64,000 nt of DNA, taken from positions 31,384-95,383 of the forward strand of contig JACOUP010000003.1 in NCBI GenBank assembly GCA_016177765.1, in the 5' to 3' direction. Below are positions 1 through 7,208 of the stretch, one piece after another (the stretch's first letter is position 1; each line of letters opens with the position of its first letter). The translations under genes and the position numbers were made by a program. The notes beneath the pieces were generated by a model, which saw only the letters and a list, made by a program, of their open reading frames with translations, had not been told where the DNA came from and did no database searches. This DNA comes from Deltaproteobacteria bacterium (GTDB lineage: Bacteria; UBA10199; JACPAL01; JACOUP01).

Positions 1-2
1 CA

Positions 3-1307
3 AAAGGGAACTATCCGGGTGGTTTGGCAGAAAAAGGGAAACAGGTCTTTGAAACGGTCGGTTGCTACGCCTGTCACAGCTTGGATGGAAAGGGAGGGAC
101 CCATGGCCCTGCCCTGGACAAAATCGCTTCCAAGACGAGTGCCCGCTGGATCTATAACTGGATTCAGGAGCCAAGGGCCTACAGCCCGATGGCCAAGATG
201 CCTTCTCTACGCCTGACTCCCCAGGAGGCGGCCGATGTCACGGCCTTTCTGATGCAACAAGGGGATTTGATCCCAGCCGAAGAGGGGCTGGCCGAGAAAC
301 TGAAGGATCCGGACAATGCGAAGGCTGGATTCCTGCTCATTTCACAGTACGGTTGCTACGGTTGCCACGAAATCCGGGGGTTTGAAAACGCCGCAAAGCT
401 CTCTGTCGATCTGACCACCTTTGGAAGGAAGGATGTTGTCGAGTTCGATTTTGGAGATACGGAAATTTCCAGAACCTGGAAGGAGTGGACCCGGGGAAAA
501 CTTCACAACCCGAGGATGTACCTGACCGAAAAGACAAGTTCGCGGATGCCGAATTTTGAAATGACCGACGCGGAGATTGATGATCTCCTGGTTTTCCTGG
601 GGAGTCTCAAGAAGGAGGAGGTGCCGGAGCGGGCGGTGCCGGTCAAGAGACATCCTGAAATTGCCGCTGTCAGTGTGGGTCAGCTACTGGTGAATCGATA
701 CAATTGTAAAGGGTGTCACCTGATTGAGGGGGAGGGGAGGGAGGCCATTTCACAGGTTGTTAGCGATCCCGGTTTCCTCCCGCCAAATCTGATGGGGATC
801 GGTGCCAGGGTCCGGCCGGAGTGGATGTTCCATTTCCTCAAGGATCCTTCAAGCACGAAGATCCGGAACTGGCTCACACTCCGGATGCCGACCTTTCAAT
901 TCAGCGATCAGGAGACGATGGCGTTTGTCCGTTACTTCTCCGGTTTGAACCATGTCGATGCCGGCATTATGACCGGTGATTCCTTCAAGCCGGACCCTGC
1001 CTTGGTGGCCGTCGGTGCCAAGTTGGCCTCACCGGATTATTTCAGCTGTTTCTCTTGTCACGTTCAGGGGGGCAAAAACCCCTCCGGAATGCCCCAGCAG
1101 TGGGCCCCCGATCTGTCGATCTCTCGCCCACGGATCCGCCCCGGTTTCATACAGAAATGGGTTCGGGATCCCCAGAAATTCACGCCGGGGGTGAATATGC
1201 CCGGTTTCTTACCGGACGATTCAGCGGCGCCGCCGGATTTCCTGAATGGGAGTGCCCAAAAACAGGCTGAGGCGATTGAGCAGTATATTTTTAGCATCGG
1301 AAAATGA
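3..1307 (+). CDS. Tetraheme c-type cytochrome, 5' end missing
   Basis: The reading frame is already open at the window edge, so the true start lies upstream and 435 codons are visible. Four CXXCH haem c motifs are seen: CYACH, CYGCH, CKGCH and CFSCH, at about residues 14, 111, 228 and 342 counted from position 24. Each is followed 50-70 residues later by a Met-Pro motif (MPSL, MPNF, MPTF, MPGF), the usual place of the axial Met. The protein is therefore four fused monohaem cytochrome c domains, an electron carrier expected in the periplasm or on the membrane. The signal peptide or membrane anchor must lie upstream. Its stop overlaps the start of the next gene (ATGA at 1304-1307), so it is probably translationally coupled to the cupredoxin gene. 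It may be the cytochrome subunit of a respiratory complex encoded further upstream; that is inference. Confidence 0.88.
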   Translation, partial: KGNYPGGLAEKGKQVFETVGCYACHSLDGKGGTHGPALDKIASKTSARWIYNWIQEPRAYSPMAKMPSLRLTPQEAADVTAFLMQQGDLIPAEEGLAEKLKDPDNAKAGFLLISQYGCYGCHEIRGFENAAKLSVDLTTFGRKDVVEFDFGDTEISRTWKEWTRGKLHNPRMYLTEKTSSRMPNFEMTDAEIDDLLVFLGSLKKEEVPERAVPVKRHPEIAAVSVGQLLVNRYNCKGCHLIEGEGREAISQVVSDPGFLPPNLMGIGARVRPEWMFHFLKDPSSTKIRNWLTLRMPTFQFSDQETMAFVRYFSGLNHVDAGIMTGDSFKPDPALVAVGAKLASPDYFSCFSCHVQGGKNPSGMPQQWAPDLSISRPRIRPGFIQKWVRDPQKFTPGVNMPGFLPDDSAAPPDFLNGSAQKQAEAIEQYIFSIGK

Positions 1308-2050
1308 TGGTTCGACTGGCTCACCATGTCCGAGTAGGTTTTCAAAAAACAAGTGGACACCCTGAGCTTGTCGAAGGGTCTCTTTGGGTTTTGTTTTTTT
1401 TCCTCCTTCCCTCTTTCTGCTGGGCCGGCGGTGCCATTTCGGGCCACGTTCGGTTTCAGGGGGTTTTGCCAAAACCGAAAACGATTTATGTGACCAATGA
1501 TCAGTCTGTTTGTGGTTCCAAAAAGGTTTTGGAGACAGGGATTGGCAAAGAAAAGGGGGTGGGTGGGGCCGTTGTTTTTATTCAAGGCCCTGTTCCCGGG
1601 GGGAAGAGACTTTCTCTTCCTTCGCTGGTGATCGATCAGAGGGGGTGTGAGTTTGTCCCGCACACCCTTCTTGTGCCGGTGGGTATTCCGGTGACCGTGC
1701 AGAACAGCGATGCCACCCTTCACAATTTTCATACCGCAGGCAAGGTCAATCCCCCGACCAACCGGGCCCAATCCGGGGGGAGTGCCCCGATTCCTTTTGT
1801 TTTCCAGAAACCGGAGATTTTTTCCGTGGGGTGTGATGTCCATCCCTGGATGCAGGCCTGGATTGTTGTCGCCGAACATGCCTATTATGCCCTCTCCAAT
1901 GAGGAGGGAAATTTTTCCATGGCGGATATCCCCGCAGGGGCCTACACCTTAAAACTCTGGCATGAATTTCTTGGAGAACAGCAAAAGAAGGTGACGGTGA
2001 GGGAAGGGGAGACAACTTCTGTGGAGTATATTTTGGAGTTAAAAAACTGA
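1304..2050 (+). CDS. Secreted cupredoxin-like protein (copy 1)
   Basis: This is a 248-residue plastocyanin-like protein. A hydrophobic signal segment (about residues 28-42, ending FCWA-GG) precedes the mature domain. Candidate type 1 copper ligands are visible: His in LHNFH (about residue 140) and the Cys-x-x-His-x-x-Met set in GCDVHPWM (about 176-183). The C-terminal 50 residues (DIPAGAYTLKLWHE onward) look like a carboxypeptidase-regulatory-type beta sandwich, a common partner of this cupredoxin type. The first 27 residues are encoded by a palindromic repeat element (HPELVEG peptide), so the signal peptide is unusually far from the start. No other ATG, GTG or TTG start lies between 1307 and the signal segment. 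It overlaps the cytochrome gene by 4 bases and is paralogous to the next gene. Its role is probably periplasmic electron transfer or copper binding. Confidence 0.82.
   Translation: MMVRLAHHVRVGFQKTSGHPELVEGSLWVLFFFLLPSFCWAGGAISGHVRFQGVLPKPKTIYVTNDQSVCGSKKVLETGIGKEKGVGGAVVFIQGPVPGGKRLSLPSLVIDQRGCEFVPHTLLVPVGIPVTVQNSDATLHNFHTAGKVNPPTNRAQSGGSAPIPFVFQKPEIFSVGCDVHPWMQAWIVVAEHAYYALSNEEGNFSMADIPAGAYTLKLWHEFLGEQQKKVTVREGETTSVEYILELKN
1309..1381 (+). repeat. Dispersed palindromic repeat, PELVEG type, inside a CDS
   Basis: An imperfect inverted pair: the left arm at 1309-1334 (ggttcgactggctcaccatg) and the right arm at 1357-1380 (ccctgagcttgtcgaaggg). The core gagcttgtcgaa recurs at 2150-2164. Such elements are scattered in many bacterial genomes and, when read in frame, give the peptide HPELVEG. 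Here the element forms codons 2-26 of the first cupredoxin gene. Confidence 0.7.
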
Positions 2051-2097
2051 CTGGAAAAATAAAGGTTGAAAAATAGAAAGTTTTTGTTGATAAAAGT

Positions 2098-2168
2098 GCC
2101 CATCCTTCGACTGAGCTTAAGGATGTCCATTGTTGCGTTCATGGGCATGGTGAGCTTGTCGAACCATG
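2098..2168 (+). repeat. Second copy of the PELVEG-type palindromic repeat
   Basis: Arms at 2098-2128 (catccttcgactgagctta) and 2144-2168 (catggtgagcttgtcgaacc) share the gagcttgtcgaa core with the element at 1309-1381. This copy lies in the 138-base gap between the two cupredoxin genes, ending 10-20 bases before the ribosome binding site of the second, so it could influence mRNA stability or translation there. Confidence 0.65.
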
Positions 2169-2188
2169 ACACAAAAAAAGGAGGCAGT

Positions 2189-2878
2189 ATGAAAAAGACG
2201 ATTGTTGTTGTTACCCTCGCCCTTGGGTTGGTTCTTGCCGGAGCTGTCACCGTTCAGGCGGCAGGGACTATCAAAGGGAGGGCCAGTTTTACAGGGGTAG
2301 CGCCGGCGATGCCGATGCTGACCAAGCAGGCCGATCCGTTTTGTGCCAAGAGCCCGACCAAGGATGAAGAGGTGGTGGTGAACGCCAATGGCACATTAAA
2401 GAACGTAGTCGTCCGTGTGGTAAAGGGGGCCCCGAAAGGGGCTGTTCCGGCCCAGGCGGTGGTTTTGGACCAGAACGGCTGTTCCTACAAGCCGCGTGTC
2501 CTGGCGGTTGTTGCCGGCCAGAAGGTCCTGATTCGCAACAGTGATCCTGTCCTGCACAATGTTCATAGTTACCAGGGGGCGGCAACCGGTTTTAACCAGG
2601 CGATGTTCAAGGGGATGAAGGACCTGGAAAAAACCTTTCCGTTGGGGGCCACCAAGTTCAAGTGCGATGTGCATCCCTGGATGACCGCCTGGGTTGTTGG
2701 GAATGAGAACCCTTTCTTTGCCGCCACGGGAGAGACAGGTGAGTTTACCATCGGGAATCTTCCCGCCGGCACCTACACCCTCGAGGCCTGGCATGAGAAG
2801 TACGGGATCCAGACCAAGGATTTGACCGTTGCCGAGGGGCAGACGGTCGACGCCAGTTTTACGTTTGGCGCTAAGTGA
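2189..2878 (+). CDS. Secreted cupredoxin-like protein (copy 2)
   Basis: A 229-residue paralogue of the preceding gene. I start it at 2189, where a strong AGGAGG site lies 5 bases upstream and the protein begins with a classic signal peptide (MKKTIVVV..., cleavage near VQA-AG); the frame is open further upstream but only through repeat sequence. Copper-ligand candidates match copy 1: His in LHNVH (about residue 122) and Cys, His and Met in KCDVHPWM (about 159-166). The C-terminal NLPAGTYTLEAWHEKYG region again resembles a carboxypeptidase-regulatory-like domain. Unlike copy 1 it has a clean N-terminus. Tandem paralogues beside a tetraheme cytochrome suggest periplasmic electron carriers for one redox chain, but the partner is not visible. 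Confidence 0.85.
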   Translation: MKKTIVVVTLALGLVLAGAVTVQAAGTIKGRASFTGVAPAMPMLTKQADPFCAKSPTKDEEVVVNANGTLKNVVVRVVKGAPKGAVPAQAVVLDQNGCSYKPRVLAVVAGQKVLIRNSDPVLHNVHSYQGAATGFNQAMFKGMKDLEKTFPLGATKFKCDVHPWMTAWVVGNENPFFAATGETGEFTIGNLPAGTYTLEAWHEKYGIQTKDLTVAEGQTVDASFTFGAK

Positions 2879-2881
2879 TCC

Positions 2882-4702
2882 CTATCTTATTTCTTGAGCC
2901 AGCCGCTCGGCCAGTCGCAGTGACAACCCCATGATCGTTACCATCGGGTTCACCCCCGGTGAATCTGGAAAAACAGAGGCGTCACAGACCGAGATACGGT
3001 CTGAACCAAACAACCGGAGATCCCCATCGACAACCCGGCTGATGCCTGCCGTTCCCTGGGGGTGGAAGCCGCTGGTGATCAGCCGGCGGGGGATAAAATC
3101 TTCGGGGCGGAGTTTTTTGAGCTCATGAAGAGTGGCTGGTTCATTGGGAAGATCCACGGCCGGAAGCAAAACCCTTTCCGCCCCTGCCGCAAAGAACGCC
3201 TCGGCGATCATCAAGAGACCGGCGCCGATCTCTTTGGCATCATCGGGGTGGAGACGGTAATGGATCCAGGGGGGAGAGTCGCCGAACTGTTGAACCCTGC
3301 CTGTCTGGCGATCCCGGACAAACAGACCGAAACTGACCAGATGTTCACTTTGGCTGATCCACCAGGCAAAACGCTTTCCCGCCTTTGAAAGCATCGGACC
3401 GATCACACTCTTGGGGAGATGGATCCCTTCCAGGGTCACACGGGGGAGTTCCGGGGGGCGGTAACCCAACCCTTGCGGCACCCCATGCCCGTTGTTGGAG
3501 AGAGAGGGGAAATAGGCCAAGACCTTGGTTGCGGGGTGGATCTTGAGATTTTGCCCAGCCAGGGACCCGTGAGACCCGAGCCTGTTTCTACGGATCAGAC
3601 CGGGGGTTGCGAGGGCCCCGGCCGATAAAACAAGCTGTTTCGAGCGGATCAATTTTTTTCCGTCAACAGTTTCAATCTCCACAATGACGCCATTTTCTTT
3701 TTCCGAAATTTGTATGGCACGACTCCTGTCAAAGAGGCTCATCCCTTTTTCGACCGCTTCGACGAGAAAGGCCCGGTCTGTTCCCAGTTTGGCTCCGGTG
3801 GGGCAGAGGAAACAACAACGTCCAGAACCTTGGCAATCGGGGGCATTGCGGGGCAGGGGATAGACCTCATTTCTTCCGATGGCGGACAACCCCTTCTGAA
3901 AGATCTTCGAGGAAAGACTCGTGATGGCGGCAGAGGGTTTTGAAACACCAATCCGTTTCTCGGCAAGATCCATCCAGGGATCGAGGAGCCCGGAGGAAAA
4001 AGGGATGCCGGTTAGTTCCTCCCACCTCTCCAGGCATTCCGGGAGAGGCCTGAGGCAGGTTCCGGAATTCACGACTGTTGTCCCACCCACGGCGGAACCG
4101 GCCATCACGAGGGTAATCCCGCCGTAGAGGGAGGCGCTCATCCCCTGGAGGAGGTAATGTTTTTCCAGAATCCGCGGGGCCGACTCCATCTCCGCAAATC
4201 CCCCCTTTTCCACGATGGCGATACGGAACCCCCTCCGGGTCAGATCCCAAGCGACCGGGGCCCCTCCGGCCCCTGAACCGATCACCACAACATCAAATTC
4301 ATTGTTCGGAATTTCTTTCGGGTGAACCACCCTTGGACGAACCCTCTTTAAAGGATGGGGAGGATTGGGCGGGACGTTTTTTTCTTCCGTCAACATTTCC
4401 ATGAGGGGGCCCAGGAGAAGGGCCAGGATCGCCCGGAAAAGGGTAAACCGGTGGTTCATCATCCGGTCGAAAAACCGGTCGAAGTCTCCTGCCGAAAGGT
4501 GGCTCACCCGGTTTAGTCTTCCCAGAATAAAAAAAGGACCCGCAAAATCCAGAAGGAGGGCGAGGAGGGGGTAGAGGGTTCGGAAGGGATTGTCAAACCG
4601 GGAGCCCCTTTGCCAGGCACGCTGTGCGGCATCGGTCACCTGAGACGCCGGCATCCCCATTTCCAGGAGCCATCGTTCACCAAGGGGCCATCGGGATTTC
4701 AT
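2882..4702 (-). CDS. GMC-family FAD-dependent oxidoreductase
   Basis: 606 residues starting at the ATG at 4702, four bases after the stop of the upstream gene. An N-terminal helical segment of about 130 residues precedes the FAD-binding Rossmann motif VVVIGSGAGGAP (about 138-149). The C-terminal region carries the GMC signature FHPQGTAG with the catalytic-type His, and the closing NPMVTIMGLSLRLAE segment. GMC enzymes oxidise alcohols (sugars, choline, sterols) using FAD; this long-N-terminus form resembles those annotated as cholesterol-oxidase-like or long-chain alcohol oxidases, but the substrate cannot be read from sequence. It forms a two-gene operon with the lipocalin-like protein upstream, which suggests a lipid or isoprenoid substrate (inference). 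Confidence 0.88.
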   Translation of the reverse strand: MKSRWPLGERWLLEMGMPASQVTDAAQRAWQRGSRFDNPFRTLYPLLALLLDFAGPFFILGRLNRVSHLSAGDFDRFFDRMMNHRFTLFRAILALLLGPLMEMLTEEKNVPPNPPHPLKRVRPRVVHPKEIPNNEFDVVVIGSGAGGAPVAWDLTRRGFRIAIVEKGGFAEMESAPRILEKHYLLQGMSASLYGGITLVMAGSAVGGTTVVNSGTCLRPLPECLERWEELTGIPFSSGLLDPWMDLAEKRIGVSKPSAAITSLSSKIFQKGLSAIGRNEVYPLPRNAPDCQGSGRCCFLCPTGAKLGTDRAFLVEAVEKGMSLFDRSRAIQISEKENGVIVEIETVDGKKLIRSKQLVLSAGALATPGLIRRNRLGSHGSLAGQNLKIHPATKVLAYFPSLSNNGHGVPQGLGYRPPELPRVTLEGIHLPKSVIGPMLSKAGKRFAWWISQSEHLVSFGLFVRDRQTGRVQQFGDSPPWIHYRLHPDDAKEIGAGLLMIAEAFFAAGAERVLLPAVDLPNEPATLHELKKLRPEDFIPRRLITSGFHPQGTAGISRVVDGDLRLFGSDRISVCDASVFPDSPGVNPMVTIMGLSLRLAERLAQEIR

Positions 4703-4706
4703 AGAG

Positions 4707-6053
4707 TTATCGGGGTCTCGTCCGGTCCACCCATTCAAAGGCGGCGGTTCCCTTGGCCACAAGGGTGCGGTCAACCCCTTTGGAAAGATCCACAAGCCGG
4801 AGTTTCAGGGAGGCCAGATTGCTATTGTGACACCAAAGGAGGGAATCATCGGTATCGGTGTATTCGACCACCGCCACCGGTGATGGGGCGATGATTTCAC
4901 CGGAAAGGGTAACCTCCCCCTTTTTTGTTGAAAAGAGCCACCGACCTTCCGAGACTTCCGATTCTGCCTGAAAAATAGTCGACAGAGAGGAAAAGGAATA
5001 TTGTTGCCTGCCGATAAAAAGGACAAAGGAGGAGAGGGGGCCAAGGGTCCACTTGGCCAGGTCGATCCTGGCGGACAACCCTTCAAAGACAACATCGGTT
5101 TCTCCCTCAAACTGGTTGCAATGGGCCCAGGCCCAGGACCGGGCCTGTCGGATTCCGCCAATATGCCCGATCATCGCGGGGGCCCTGTCCAAAAGGAGTG
5201 TTTCTGTTTTTTCATCCTTGGAGGAACTCCCCTTTCTTTTGACCTGCAGGGAGCCGGAGATTCGGATATCGAGCAGGCAGGCGGAATAACGGTTCCGGAT
5301 CAGGCCGGTTCTTCGGATCAACCAGGGGCCATGGTCAAAATGGGGGCCGCTCATGGTCCAGTGAAGATCCCAGAAGAGAGGGCCGGCCTGCCCCCGGGCG
5401 CTGGTTTCATTGAGATGCGCAAACCCCAGGTGAAAGGCGGCGTGGGAGATCGCCAGATCCTCAAGGGGGTGGATCTCCTTGCCCGCCTCAATTTTTTCCC
5501 TGTCGAAGAAGACCCCCCAGATTGCCGCCTTCCTTTTTTTGCCGTCGAGCAGGCTGTAACGAAACCAGAAGGCCTTACCGGGGGCGATGTTGACCTTGCC
5601 GAACCAGACCTCATAAAAAGGACCCCTCCCCTTGTGGCGGCGTGGGAATCCCGGGACCAGGGGTCTTGTTGAATAACGATGGGCCAGTCCCAGGGAAAGG
5701 GCGACAAAACCGTCTGCCCCGGCGCAGAGAAGCCATGCCGTTCCGTCGCTCCAAGACAGAAACAGAAAACCCAAGGTGCTGATCAGTTTGGCAATCAGCA
5801 GACTTTTGTAGAGGGCTATTTCCCGGGGGTGGCGGGCCGAGCCGATCGCTATCCCGGTGATCCCCCCCATCAGCGAAAGAGAAAGGATGTAGGTCAGATT
5901 GCCGGTTGGGATCGTGATGGCACCGGAAAGACCAAGTGTTGTCGCCAATTGTGTGAGTTGTGCCGAAAGGGCGGTCGGGGCAAAGAGCAGGATCAGACCG
6001 ACGGCGGCAAAAACGAGTCCCCAGAGGAAAACGGTTTTCTGGTAGGGAATCAT
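4707..6053 (-). CDS. Membrane protein with tocopherol-cyclase/AttH-like C-terminal domain
   Basis: 448 residues. The first 130 or so contain about four hydrophobic segments (for example VFLWGLVFAAVGLILLFA and ILSLSLMGGITGIAIG). The remaining 300 residues are soluble and beta-rich. They begin FYEVWFGKVNIAPGKAFWFR and contain RSWAWAHCNQFEGE, a pattern I associate with tocopherol cyclase, AttH and CrtC lipocalin-like domains that bind hydrophobic isoprenoids. The gene lies just upstream of the GMC oxidoreductase (4-base gap, likely co-transcribed) and is divergent from a phytol/dolichol-kinase-like gene 101 bases away. A fusion of a membrane domain and a lipocalin-like domain is unusual to me. 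The family assignment rests on motif recall, not a search. Confidence 0.6.
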   Translation of the reverse strand: MIPYQKTVFLWGLVFAAVGLILLFAPTALSAQLTQLATTLGLSGAITIPTGNLTYILSLSLMGGITGIAIGSARHPREIALYKSLLIAKLISTLGFLFLSWSDGTAWLLCAGADGFVALSLGLAHRYSTRPLVPGFPRRHKGRGPFYEVWFGKVNIAPGKAFWFRYSLLDGKKRKAAIWGVFFDREKIEAGKEIHPLEDLAISHAAFHLGFAHLNETSARGQAGPLFWDLHWTMSGPHFDHGPWLIRRTGLIRNRYSACLLDIRISGSLQVKRKGSSSKDEKTETLLLDRAPAMIGHIGGIRQARSWAWAHCNQFEGETDVVFEGLSARIDLAKWTLGPLSSFVLFIGRQQYSFSSLSTIFQAESEVSEGRWLFSTKKGEVTLSGEIIAPSPVAVVEYTDTDDSLLWCHNSNLASLKLRLVDLSKGVDRTLVAKGTAAFEWVDRTRPR

Positions 6054-6119
6054 CCCTCCCTTCCCTAATACAAATAGCCTTGAAAAGGCAATGCCTTAAG
6101 AGGCCTGCCTCAAGAGGTT

Positions 6120-6148
6120 TTGACATCATCGGGGCAAAAGGCTAAACC
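6120..6148 (+). promoter_or_regulatory. Predicted sigma-70 promoter, possibly leaderless
   Basis: TTGACA at 6120-6125, a 17-base spacer and TAAACC at 6143-6148. The ATG of the next gene is 6 bases after the -10 box, with no ribosome binding site between, so transcription would begin at or next to the start codon. Confidence 0.5.
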
Positions 6149-6154
6149 GGGCTT

Positions 6155-7198
6155 ATGTCTCAGGTACCGCTATCGGCCCTTAATTTCCGGCAGGCCAGTT
6201 TTTCCCTTCAAAGATTGCTGGCGCAATTGGAGCGCGATTTTTCTTCGCTCGGTCTCGGGACGGCCGAGGCCTTCCAGAAGTTCCGGCAGGAATGGTCTCT
6301 TACACTGATTCGTTACAGGGCGACCATCCGGGAGATGCCGAAGGCCTTTCGGCATCACCCCCTGGTTAAAAAATCGCTCTACGAGATCAAATTATTTGAG
6401 AAAGAACTCCAGCGGTTTAAAAACAGGATGAGCGAAAATTCCTTTCCGGAATTTCGCGACTGGTCTGATCGGCTTCGTGCCAAGATTTCACGGGTGGCAC
6501 TGCAGGTGGCGGAATTGGAGGCGAGTCCCCTCGTCCAGAAATTCATCAGGGGAGAGACCGTTCTCCCCGACAAAAGAATCCTCCAGTGGCGGCGCAAGCT
6601 GGTTCATATCACCCTCGGGCTTTCATTTCTCTGGCTTTTTGTCTATTCCGGCTGGCCCCGAAGCGTGATTTGGGGGATCACCGGCCCCTTTATTCTTTGG
6701 GCCTTTTCACTTGAGTTGATCCGTCATCTAAACCCCCGCGTGAACCGGTGGGTTTTCAGGGTTTTTGGTTCCATCATGAGAGAAGGGGAGAATGAAAAGG
6801 TCAACGCCGCTGTCTTTTATATTCTCTCGATGGGGATTGTTTATTTTGTTTTTCCGGTTGAAGTGGCGATGTTGGCCCTCCTTTTTATTGCGGTGGGGGA
6901 CCCGATCGCCGGGATTGTCGGGATCCATTGGGGGAGGCACAAGATCTCTTCTTCAGTCAGTTGGGAAGGCTCCGCCGCTTGCTTTCTGGTTTGCGCGGGA
7001 CTCGCGGCCCTTTGTGCCGGGAGGGTTTTTCACCACACCCTCTCCGGAGCGCCGCTTGTTCTTTTTTCGTTACTGGCCGGACTCACCGGCGCTGTCTCCG
7101 AGGCGTCGTTCAAAAAACTGGATGATAATCTCGTCATGCCGCTCCTCTCAGCCCCGATCCTCTGGGGGTTGATGAAGGTTTTTGAGATCTTAGTTTGA
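6155..7198 (+). CDS. Phytol/dolichol-kinase-like membrane protein (SEC59/DGK1/VTE5 type)
   Basis: 347 residues. The first 145 are a charged, probably helical soluble extension. From about residue 146 there is a membrane domain of six or seven segments with the hallmarks of CTP-dependent polyprenol/phytol/diacylglycerol kinases: WRRKLVHI at the start, VGDPIAGIVGIHWGRHKI in the middle, SWEGSAACF after it and LDDNLVMPLLSA near the end. These enzymes phosphorylate isoprenoid alcohols or diacylglycerol. The long N-terminal extension is not part of the core family. The divergent neighbour has a tocopherol-cyclase-like domain, so a shared isoprenoid or lipid pathway is possible. A standard TTGACA promoter sits directly upstream and no Shine-Dalgarno site is seen. 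Confidence 0.75.
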   Translation: MSQVPLSALNFRQASFSLQRLLAQLERDFSSLGLGTAEAFQKFRQEWSLTLIRYRATIREMPKAFRHHPLVKKSLYEIKLFEKELQRFKNRMSENSFPEFRDWSDRLRAKISRVALQVAELEASPLVQKFIRGETVLPDKRILQWRRKLVHITLGLSFLWLFVYSGWPRSVIWGITGPFILWAFSLELIRHLNPRVNRWVFRVFGSIMREGENEKVNAAVFYILSMGIVYFVFPVEVAMLALLFIAVGDPIAGIVGIHWGRHKISSSVSWEGSAACFLVCAGLAALCAGRVFHHTLSGAPLVLFSLLAGLTGAVSEASFKKLDDNLVMPLLSAPILWGLMKVFEILV

Positions 7199-7208
7199 AT
7201 AAAACGTG

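Noticed and set aside
1064..1879. Minus-strand ORF of 271 codons across the cytochrome and cupredoxin genes
   Set aside because: It crosses two convincing plus-strand genes and shows no domain.
5001..5672. Plus-strand ORF of 223 codons in the lipocalin-like gene
   Set aside because: Antisense of a well-supported minus-strand gene; Gly/Pro-rich and without a domain.
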